This document shows positions 1 through 5,938 of a stretch of 6,100 bases of DNA, in pieces. Position 1 is the stretch's first letter, and every line of letters starts with the position of its first letter. This DNA comes from Desulfobacteraceae bacterium (GTDB taxonomy: Bacteria > Desulfobacterota > Desulfobacteria > Desulfobacterales > Desulfobacteraceae). The notes beneath the pieces are model-generated. The model did no database searches. It saw only the letters and a list, made by a program, of their open reading frames with translations, and was not told the DNA's origin. The position numbers were made by a program, and so were the translations under genes. The DNA lies in NCBI GenBank assembly GCA_011390435.1, contig JAABSK010000175.1, positions 1 to 6,100 on the forward strand, read 5' to 3'.

Positions 1-1415
1 CCCCACCACACCCCTGCCTGATAGGAAAGCTGCTCCAGTGAAAAGAAGAAAAGAAAGGGTATGGGGTTCATGCAGGCTTTTTTTATGCAATATTCAGCAA
101 CACCCGCTGTCAGGTGCATACAAATAATAACAGCAGTCAACTTGGGGAAAAATGGCAGAAGCAGAAGGCCTGGTATCAGATAGTACCGGGATACAAAGCT
201 GGACAAGTGATATGCAAAGCTGAGATAACTGCGGATTACAGCCTGGCAGATTGTGACAAAACTGATAGGTACCTTCCTTTTTTGCAGTTTTGAGTACCGG
301 TTCACCGTGTCTGATGCAAAGATGACGGTACACAGGATGAATACGGAAATGGATTTAAAAAATAGAGATAAGCACAGAAGCGACCAGAAAAATGATTCAT
401 GGGGCGGAAGGAACAGCTTTTTTATCCTGTCGGGGTGGCGTTTTTGCAGCAAAGGTTCAGACGTTCCGTAATCAAACCGCCGGGAACAGAAGGTAAACGG
501 ACGGTTCCTGTGTTTGTGAAATACCCGGCCGACTGGCCTGTATTCCAGCATTGCTCCGCTATCTTGTAACCGCCAGCAGAAATCCACATCCTCCCCTACA
601 TGAAGTTCTTCCCGGAGACCATCCAATTTGAAGAACAGCTCACGTCTTACCAGGAAATTACAGAAGGGCAGGTAGAAAAATCGCTCCTTTTTTGTAGATC
701 TTTTATACCAGGAAGCGATTTTTAGAGCAGACCTGGCTGTTTCATACTGATCCAGGCTTTTTTTATTATAATATGAGTCCACTAATCCGCCCATGGCGCC
801 AAGGGATTTGTCCCGGAATGCCGGGACAAGTTCCCTGAGCCAGGAGGGATCTGCTGTACAATCGGAATCTATGAATGCGAGAATATCCCCTTTTGCAGAT
901 TCAGCCGCACGATTCCGGCAAAAGGAAACCTGGCTGTTTTCGGTGAGGGCGATGAGACCCGCTTCGGGGAAGTTTCGTACTGTTTCAGGTGTATTATCAT
1001 CTGATGCATCATCGACAACAATGATTTCTTTTTTTTGTTTTGGGTAATCAAGTTGTCCCAGTGATGTAAGGCAGGCAGATATGTCTTTGGACCTGTTTCT
1101 TACCGGTATGATAATTGAAACAAAGGGCAGGTCGTCATCCTCCATGAAAGTAAAGCCTTTTAATTCAAAAAATCCCTTGCGCGTGAGGTCGTTCAGAAAG
1201 AATTCTATCTGCCGGATACTGATTTCAGGGCAGGTTTGAGCGATATGATCAAGAAAGAGATAATCATACGTCTTAAAGCAGTTCAGTACAGGCTTCCAGA
1301 AGGGGGCGATATAAATCGCCTTAAGCGGATAGGCCAGGATAAGCACGGGTTGATCATCGGACAGAAGTTTAAACTGCACCGATGACCTCAGCCTGTATTC
1401 AGGATATCTACTCAT
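1..1415 (-). CDS. mftF: Mycofactocin-type family 2 glycosyltransferase (MftF), C-terminus just cut by window edge
   Basis: An uninterrupted frame of 471 codons runs from ATG 1415 to the left edge. Residues 1-90 form a small N-terminal domain. From about 97 comes a GT-A fold of glycosyltransferase family 2: FVSIIIPVRNR (98-108), EIIVVDDASDDNT (130-142), the metal-binding DSD in AFIDSDCTADPSW (180-192), GEDVDFCWRL (274-283) with the catalytic-type ED, and FHKHR (299-303). The C-terminal part has hydrophobic segments (about 341-367 and 411-440) and ends LEQLSYQAGVWW. The small N-terminal domain before the GT-A core, the membrane-associated C-terminus, the closing YQAGVW pattern and the length near 470 match MftF, which adds glucose units to mycofactocin. 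The FadH/OYE gene upstream supports this. The start overlaps the etfB stop by 8 bases; an in-frame ATG at 1445 would add ten residues. Neither has a clear ribosome binding site, so translation is probably coupled to etfB. If not MftF, it is another membrane-bound GT2 enzyme. Confidence 0.8.
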   Translation of the reverse strand, partial: MSRYPEYRLRSSVQFKLLSDDQPVLILAYPLKAIYIAPFWKPVLNCFKTYDYLFLDHIAQTCPEISIRQIEFFLNDLTRKGFFELKGFTFMEDDDLPFVSIIIPVRNRSKDISACLTSLGQLDYPKQKKEIIVVDDASDDNTPETVRNFPEAGLIALTENSQVSFCRNRAAESAKGDILAFIDSDCTADPSWLRELVPAFRDKSLGAMGGLVDSYYNKKSLDQYETARSALKIASWYKRSTKKERFFYLPFCNFLVRRELFFKLDGLREELHVGEDVDFCWRLQDSGAMLEYRPVGRVFHKHRNRPFTFCSRRFDYGTSEPLLQKRHPDRIKKLFLPPHESFFWSLLCLSLFFKSISVFILCTVIFASDTVNRYSKLQKRKVPISFVTICQAVIRSYLSFAYHLSSFVSRYYLIPGLLLLPFFPKLTAVIICMHLTAGVAEYCIKKACMNPIPFLFFFSLEQLSYQAGVWW

Positions 1416-2298
1416 TTTTTTTGATTTTTGATTCAATAAACTCATTTTTTTTTAAAAAGCTGATAATGCCTTCAACCTGTGATTCTGTGCTGCCGGTCAG
1501 CATTTCCCCTTTTTTTTGGACACGGCTCCCTGCCAGTAATTGGAGAATGCGGTCAAACGCATTCAGGGCGCTGTCAGGAGTCTGGATAAGACGGGGTCTC
1601 GGCTTCGGTTGAAAAATATCCTGGCAAATACTCTTTGCAGGGATTGTCTCTGCAATGATATCTGGTGTGAGGATATCATAGGCATCGGCCAGTTTTCTTT
1701 TTTCAATGGTCGGCAACCGGAGTTCTGCACCCAGATCAACGCTGAATACGGCAGGAAGGGGGGATTCTATCATCTCCCGGACCCCACGTCCTGCGCTCCT
1801 TAGTACGCTAACCATACCCGTTTCTTTATCAAATGAAAGATCTGTAATGGCCGATACAAAAGGCCATTGCAACTGCTGGGCCACAAGCGCACCAACCTGA
1901 CCGCTTGCTCTGTCCAGGGACTTTTTTCCGCAAAGAACCAGATCGGCACCAAGGGATTTTGCGGTTTGTGCGATAAGGTCAGCCTTAACCCATGGATCCG
2001 GTTGGGAAAAAGGATCTGTATCCTTGTGCTCCATAAAGTCCATCTGGTAAAGATACTCCGGTCCTGTGGCCAGACACCGCCTGAGCTGAACCTCTGAAAT
2101 CATCTCTCCCAGGGTCAGAAGGCTGACCCTGATGTTCCCGGCAATTTCTTTCACGCGTAAAGCAAGCTCTGTGGCTGCTTCATCATACGGATTGATACGG
2201 AATATAGAATCTTCAGGATTGATATACTTTGTGTCAGGATTCTTTCCGGTTCTGGCATATGTATGACAAATCTGTTTAACACAAACGATGATGTTCAT
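1408..2298 (-). CDS. etfB: Electron transfer flavoprotein beta subunit (EtfB), with C-terminal extension
   Basis: A 296-residue EtfB. Recognisable parts are the N-terminal strand with CVKQ (6-9), NPYDEAATELALRVKE (36-51), the GADLVLCGKKSLDRASGQVG segment (117-136) of the nucleotide-binding region, and GVREMIESPLPAVFSVD (172-188) followed by LRLPTIEK, where the family usually has a PRYP-like motif. EtfB binds AMP in ordinary ETFs, or a second FAD in bifurcating ones, and pairs with EtfA; I cannot decide the type by eye. The usual length is about 250-265 residues. This one continues for roughly 50 more (about 243-296), with an amphipathic helix-like stretch and a lysine-rich end in which KKNE occurs twice. 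I recall similar tails in EtfB proteins of anaerobes, but have not checked. The ATG has GAGGA 4 bases upstream. The stop overlaps the mftF start (ATGAGTAG), indicating coupled translation. etfB is separated from etfA by two genes, an unusual order. Confidence 0.94.
   Translation of the reverse strand: MNIIVCVKQICHTYARTGKNPDTKYINPEDSIFRINPYDEAATELALRVKEIAGNIRVSLLTLGEMISEVQLRRCLATGPEYLYQMDFMEHKDTDPFSQPDPWVKADLIAQTAKSLGADLVLCGKKSLDRASGQVGALVAQQLQWPFVSAITDLSFDKETGMVSVLRSAGRGVREMIESPLPAVFSVDLGAELRLPTIEKRKLADAYDILTPDIIAETIPAKSICQDIFQPKPRPRLIQTPDSALNAFDRILQLLAGSRVQKKGEMLTGSTESQVEGIISFLKKNEFIESKIKKNE
1410..1452 (-). repeat. Duplicated A-rich motif at the etfB/mftF junction
   Basis: The 13-base plus-strand sequence ACTCATTTTTTTT occurs at 1410-1422 and again at 1440-1452, exactly 30 bases apart. 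On the coding strand each copy is an A8 or A9 run followed by TGAGT. It encodes the repeated KKNE at the end of EtfB and places two ATG codons (1445 and 1415) in the mftF frame. Confidence 0.7.
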
Positions 2299-2302
2299 TT
2301 TA

Positions 2303-2307
2303 TCCTC
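2303..2307 (-). promoter_or_regulatory. Ribosome binding site of etfB
   Basis: GAGGA lies 4 bases before the etfB ATG at 2298, in the only sizeable intergenic gap of the window (2299-2362, 64 bases). I see no promoter or stable hairpin in the rest of that gap. Confidence 0.65.
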
Positions 2308-2362
2308 ATGGTAGTGTTGTGCGGTGTGTCAGGTGAATTATTACCGACTAATGGGCCATGGT

Positions 2363-4267
2363 TCATTTGATTGCCTTGGCCACAATATCGATAATATCCG
2401 CCACCTTTGGTATTTTTTCTCCCTCCAGGGATTTTACCCCGTCGTCCAGCATTATCAGACAATAGGGGCAGGCGGTTCCAATGATATCAATGTCAGCATT
2501 TGCAAGCTCTTCAGCCCGAACCACATTGATATTTTGTCCAGTGTTCTCATGGAGCCACATCCTTCCGCCGCCGCCGCCACAGCAGAAACCATTTTCTTTG
2601 CTTCGCAAAAGTTCTGTCAATTGCGTTCCGGGAACGGCTTTACAAATGTCTCTCGGGGGCTGGTACACCTCATTATACCGCCCAAGGTAGCAGGCATCGT
2701 GAACCGCTATTTTTGGCGCTACGGGATATTTTGGCGTGATCTTTTTTTCGCTGATCAGATCCATTACAAACTGGGTTGCATGAACCACCGGGATATTGCA
2801 ACCCAGTTCAGGGTACTCGTTTTTCAAAGTATTGAGGCAATGGGGACAGAGGGTAACTATTTTTTTTATCCGATGTTGCAAAAACCGGTCGATATTCTGC
2901 TTTGCAAGGGTTTGGTACAGCATCTCATCCCCTAGTCTTCTGGCCGGGTCTCCACAGCAGAGTTCCTCTTGGGCCAGAATGCCGAAACTGATGCCGGCAG
3001 CGTTCAGGATTTTGGTAAATGCCTGTGCGGTTTCTTTGTTCCGGGGATGGAAAGCACCTGAACAGCCGACCCAGAACAGAACCTCGGCATCTTCAACACT
3101 GCTTATCTGTGGAACATCCCGGTGCATGGCCCAGTCTGCCCGATGAGCCGCGCCTTTACCCTGGACATCACCATAAAGCTCAAGATCCCGAATCATGGGG
3201 CGTGCCTCGGCCGGCAGATTGCCTTTCCCCATTACCTGGTAACGCCGTATGTCCACTATTTTGTCCATTGCTTCGACAAATACAGGGCAATGCTCTACAC
3301 AAGCCATGCATGTGGTGCAGGCCCAGATCTCGTCGTTGGATATGATGTCTTCAAGAAGAGACTGTGCTGAAGGTTTAAACAAACGGCTTTGACAACCAGC
3401 CGCAGTTTGGGCCTGTTCAAGAATCTTTCGGATAACCTTTCTCGGAGACAGGGGTTTTCCGGAGATTGCAGCCGGGCAATTCTCTTCACACCTGCCGCAG
3501 GATACACAGCTTTCAGTTTCAAGTAATTGTTTCCAGGAAAAATCTTCTGCTGTTTTAGCACCGATTTCACCCGTTTCCAGTGTAATCTGTCTCAAAGCTG
3601 CCCTGGGGCCTTGTTTTTTATAGAAAATATTCAGGGGAGCGGTTGCCAGGTGGCGCATAAAGGTAAAAGGAATAACAGCAATAAAAAGCAGTACGGCAAA
3701 AAAATGGAGACGGATCATACACTGCAAGAACAAAGGCGAAGAAGGTATGCCAAAGGACATTATCCAGCCGATTGGAGACGCCCAAGCAGCGTTAGTTCCG
3801 GTTATGCTCAGGCGTGATGCTTCGGCCAGGAAACCTGACACCAGAATAATCAGCAGGATGAACATGGGAATAATCGTTCGTTCAGGGCCATCGGTTTCCC
3901 CTGACTGAATCCGGCGAAAGAATAGATACAGGATACCTGCCAGCATGGCTATTCCTATCGTGTCTTGTAAAAGCGATAAAACAAGGGCCGGAGCATCGGG
4001 TATGGAAAAACCGAACTGTGCAGCGATAATGATCGCAAGGGGAAGAAAAAAGCCCCAGAATACAGCCATATGGGCTGTGCCCAGGGCGGGACGTTTGCGG
4101 ATTTCAGTGTGTTTGACAAGATAGTGGATTACCCTGCGTAAGCTTCCGGAAAATTTTTTGTCTTTTTTCTTTTTCCATAAGGCCCAGCGCCGGGAAACGC
4201 CGTTTATCATGATGATGAAGGCAGTAATGATGAGTAATGTATCAAATGATGTTATTAAAGGTTTCAA
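2363..4267 (-). CDS. EtfD-like membrane iron-sulfur oxidoreductase (NarI-like cytochrome b domain, two 4Fe-4S clusters, two CCG domains)
   Basis: A 634-residue protein (646 if the TTG at 4303 is used). Counting from 4267, about residues 5-210 hold five membrane helices like nitrate reductase gamma (NarI), with H66, H188 and H206 as possible heme b ligands. Two 4Fe-4S motifs follow: CVSCGRCEENCP (254-265) and CTTCMACVEHCP (317-328). The C-terminal half has two heterodisulfide-reductase-type CCG domains fitting CX(31-39)CCX(35-36)CxxC: C402, C437/C438, C474/C477, and C526, C562/C563, C600/C603. This architecture is that of EtfD, the ETF:(methyl)menaquinone oxidoreductase of mycobacteria and syntrophs, which takes electrons from EtfAB and reduces membrane quinone. 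Its place between etfA and etfB supports that role. The shorter start is preferred for its AAGAG motif, and because the basic KIIKAKK stretch of the longer form would sit on the same side as the predicted periplasmic N-terminus; KKKK after helix 1 marks the cytoplasmic side. Confidence 0.9.
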   Translation of the reverse strand: MKPLITSFDTLLIITAFIIMINGVSRRWALWKKKKDKKFSGSLRRVIHYLVKHTEIRKRPALGTAHMAVFWGFFLPLAIIIAAQFGFSIPDAPALVLSLLQDTIGIAMLAGILYLFFRRIQSGETDGPERTIIPMFILLIILVSGFLAEASRLSITGTNAAWASPIGWIMSFGIPSSPLFLQCMIRLHFFAVLLFIAVIPFTFMRHLATAPLNIFYKKQGPRAALRQITLETGEIGAKTAEDFSWKQLLETESCVSCGRCEENCPAAISGKPLSPRKVIRKILEQAQTAAGCQSRLFKPSAQSLLEDIISNDEIWACTTCMACVEHCPVFVEAMDKIVDIRRYQVMGKGNLPAEARPMIRDLELYGDVQGKGAAHRADWAMHRDVPQISSVEDAEVLFWVGCSGAFHPRNKETAQAFTKILNAAGISFGILAQEELCCGDPARRLGDEMLYQTLAKQNIDRFLQHRIKKIVTLCPHCLNTLKNEYPELGCNIPVVHATQFVMDLISEKKITPKYPVAPKIAVHDACYLGRYNEVYQPPRDICKAVPGTQLTELLRSKENGFCCGGGGGRMWLHENTGQNINVVRAEELANADIDIIGTACPYCLIMLDDGVKSLEGEKIPKVADIIDIVAKAIK

Positions 4268-4274
4268 GGCGTAT

Positions 4275-4279
4275 CTCTT
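4275..4279 (-). promoter_or_regulatory. Probable ribosome binding site of the EtfD-like gene, deciding its start
   Basis: AAGAG lies 7 bases before a TTG at 4265-4267 and just after the TAA of the cytochrome gene (4281-4283). The alternative in-frame TTG at 4303 has no purine-rich motif at a suitable distance, so this weak site favours the shorter protein. Confidence 0.45.
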
Positions 4280-4280
4280 T

Positions 4281-4940
4281 TTAGCTTTTATTATTTTTAC
4301 CAAGGAAATCGTTAAAAACAGGCATCAGGAACCGTCCAAATAATGCAACCAGGATAAATATGGAAAAACAGGTCTGCATAAGGATAACAGCTACTGTTTT
4401 GTCCTTTGTCTCCGGGTGCATATATCCCCACATGGCAGCTTTGAGATTTGGATCATGGCATTTGTAACAGTCCTGCTCGTTTATCGGCTCTGTCTCGCCA
4501 TGGGCTCCTGTTCCCTGGTGGCATCCCAGGCAGTTATCCATTTTATAATTGGTTGAGAAATTTGCTTTTTTGTGGGAGGCTATCCGGGAAGATGAAAAAA
4601 TTGAAAACAGACCGGTTTTGCCGGTTTCCATTTCATGACACCCGCTGCAATTCACCCGGGCAACACCTTCGCCGCTCATATGGTCTTCACCGGTTATCCC
4701 TGTATGGCATTCCAGGCAGGTGACGGACCGGCCGTGAGCGGAATCGTCAAAATTTTCAATCGAAATCTGAAGAAAGCTTTCACCACTTCCTGAGCTGTGA
4801 CATTCCATACAATCATCTGCCGTGTATCCTTGAGCATCCTGGGAAGCAGTTGCCAGGGCAAAGATTCCAGTCAAAAAGAACAGTCCAAAAAAACAATATC
4901 CAATCATAGGCAGTTTTATAGGCAGTTTTCTATTTTTCAT
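4281..4940 (-). CDS. Membrane-anchored pentaheme c-type cytochrome
   Basis: A 219-residue protein with five CxxCH heme c sites: CMECH (44-48), CLECH (75-79), CSGCH (98-102), CLGCH (137-141) and CYKCH (158-162). The N-terminus has basic residues, a hydrophobic stretch (about 11-32) and a plausible cleavage site after ATA at 30-32, so the heme domain should be exported to the periplasm. A second hydrophobic segment (about 182-209) anchors the C-terminus in the membrane. The protein has exactly ten histidines: five in the CxxCH motifs and five others (69, 87, 123, 147, 175), the number needed for five bis-histidine hemes. It overlaps etfA by 11 bases and ends 13 bases before the likely start of the EtfD-like gene. 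Its partner is therefore probably that NarI-like membrane protein, by analogy with other cytochrome b/cytochrome c modules. I cannot place it in a named cytochrome family; role as electron acceptor or donor at the periplasmic face is inferred. Confidence 0.9.
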   Translation of the reverse strand: MKNRKLPIKLPMIGYCFFGLFFLTGIFALATASQDAQGYTADDCMECHSSGSGESFLQISIENFDDSAHGRSVTCLECHTGITGEDHMSGEGVARVNCSGCHEMETGKTGLFSIFSSSRIASHKKANFSTNYKMDNCLGCHQGTGAHGETEPINEQDCYKCHDPNLKAAMWGYMHPETKDKTVAVILMQTCFSIFILVALFGRFLMPVFNDFLGKNNKS

Positions 4941-5928
4941 TTTGTAGTTCCTTTATCTGCGCTATCAACAGCGGAAGGATTTCATGGATATCACCGACCA
5001 CTCCCAGGTCGGCAAATCTGAAAATTCTTGCCTTTGGGTTCTGGTCAATGGCTATTATCCACTGTGATTTTTCGATTCCGGCAGTGTATTCATTGGCACC
5101 GGAAATACCGCAGTTTATAATCAGCCGGGAAGCAACGGTTTTGCCGGTCTGGCCGATCTGCCTTTCATAGGGCAGGGTTCCCCAGTCAATAATGGGGCGG
5201 GTTGCTCCTACGGTTCCGCCGATGGCCCGGGCCAGCCGGTGAATAATATCGAATGCTTCATCCTTTCCCGCACCCCGGCCCCCGGCCACTACAATATCAG
5301 CCTCTTCCAGGTCCAAATGTTCAGGATCAGCCTTAATGATTTTTGTTGTCTTTGTTTTGAGGGCATCTGTTGAAATCTCCGGTGCCAGTGTCATTACTGT
5401 GGCACCTGTTTTTTTATCCGGTTGTGTATCAAACAGCACAGCCGGCAAAAAAGAAACCACAGGCAAAACTTCCTTCGCAAGTATGATCTCCTCGAACAGA
5501 TACCCGTTTGCAAGAGGACGAACGGCTCTTGCCCCTGAAGCCGAATCCATGTGAAAATCCATTGCACGTGTCACAAGATTTGCTTTCAAAAGAGCAGCTA
5601 CACGAGGCAAGAGATCATCAACCTCGGCAGTCTGGGCCGCAAGCAGACAGGTCGGTGCTTCTTTTCTAACTGCATTGAACAATACATGGGAAAAGTATTC
5701 TCCCTGATAATGCTTCATTTGGTCTCCGGTTATATTCAGAACCCGGCTTACGCCATAGGAGCCCAGAGCTGTCAGTTCCGCCTTTGAAACAGCTCCAAAA
5801 GCAACGGCAGTCACGATGCCGTCTCCCCCAAGTTCGGTGATCAACCGTCGGGCTTCAGCCGTCAGGCCGAAGGTAGGCGCTTCAATGCTTCCTTCTCGTT
5901 GTTGGACCAGTATCCAGATGTCAAACAT
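4930..5928 (-). CDS. etfA: Electron transfer flavoprotein alpha subunit (EtfA)
   Basis: A 332-residue protein of normal EtfA length. Residues 1 to about 195 form the N-terminal alpha/beta domain. Residues from about 209 are the FAD-binding domain, with VVAGGRGAG (213-221), GATRP (241-245), RQIGQTGKT (256-264), GISGANEY (274-281) and ADLGVVGDIHEILP (306-319). EtfA carries the redox-active FAD of the EtfAB heterodimer, which takes electrons from flavoprotein dehydrogenases and delivers them to a membrane quinone reductase. Here that reductase is probably the EtfD-like protein two genes downstream. The start is an ATG with AGGAG 5 bases upstream. The TAG stop overlaps the start of the cytochrome gene by 11 bases. 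Two points are unusual: etfB is not adjacent but follows two other genes, and the flavin-site motif usually written GISGA-QH is NEY here, so the conserved histidine is replaced by tyrosine. No signal peptide is seen, so it should be cytoplasmic. Confidence 0.95.
   Translation of the reverse strand: MFDIWILVQQREGSIEAPTFGLTAEARRLITELGGDGIVTAVAFGAVSKAELTALGSYGVSRVLNITGDQMKHYQGEYFSHVLFNAVRKEAPTCLLAAQTAEVDDLLPRVAALLKANLVTRAMDFHMDSASGARAVRPLANGYLFEEIILAKEVLPVVSFLPAVLFDTQPDKKTGATVMTLAPEISTDALKTKTTKIIKADPEHLDLEEADIVVAGGRGAGKDEAFDIIHRLARAIGGTVGATRPIIDWGTLPYERQIGQTGKTVASRLIINCGISGANEYTAGIEKSQWIIAIDQNPKARIFRFADLGVVGDIHEILPLLIAQIKELQNEK
4949..4953 (-). promoter_or_regulatory. Ribosome binding site of the pentaheme cytochrome gene
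   Basis: AAGGA lies 8 bases before the cytochrome ATG, inside the last codons of etfA. It supports the ATG at 4940, which overlaps the etfA stop and is followed by a recognisable signal sequence. Confidence 0.6.
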
Positions 5929-5933
5929 GGGCT

Positions 5934-5938
5934 CTCCT
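5934..5938 (-). promoter_or_regulatory. Ribosome binding site of etfA
   Basis: An AGGAG motif lies 5 bases before the etfA ATG and overlaps the TAG stop of the upstream oxidoreductase gene. It fixes the etfA start and suggests translational coupling of the two genes. Confidence 0.75.

Noticed and set aside
94..1051. Short minus-strand frames (94-333, 869-1051) and a plus-strand frame (793-1047) in the left part of the window
   Set aside because: The whole stretch is covered by the continuous 471-codon glycosyltransferase frame with its expected motifs; these are out-of-frame or antisense readings.
1408..1460. T-rich plus-strand stretch considered as an intrinsic terminator
   Set aside because: No GC-rich stem precedes it on the appropriate strand, and it lies inside coding sequence at the etfB/mftF overlap, so termination there would be counter to the operon layout.
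2295..2309. Four-codon mini-ORF (ATG AGG ATA AAA TGA) overlapping the etfB ribosome binding site and start
   Set aside because: It arises naturally from the GAGGA motif next to the etfB ATG; nothing shows that it is translated, and its first ATG has no ribosome binding site.
2350..2367. Imperfect palindrome around CCATGG at the end of the EtfD-like gene, considered as terminator or operator
   Set aside because: Only the outer four base pairs and the central hexamer are symmetric, there is no following T-run on the coding strand, and the stem would be unstable.
2570..2581. CCG trinucleotide run, considered as a microsatellite
   Set aside because: It encodes the glycine run of the CCGGGGG motif in the second CCG domain, which is a normal family feature.
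2324..2935. Plus-strand open frame of 203 codons
   Set aside because: It lies wholly antisense to the EtfD-like gene's conserved CCG domains, has no ribosome binding site that stands out, and its translation shows no coherent domain; it is a shadow of the real gene.
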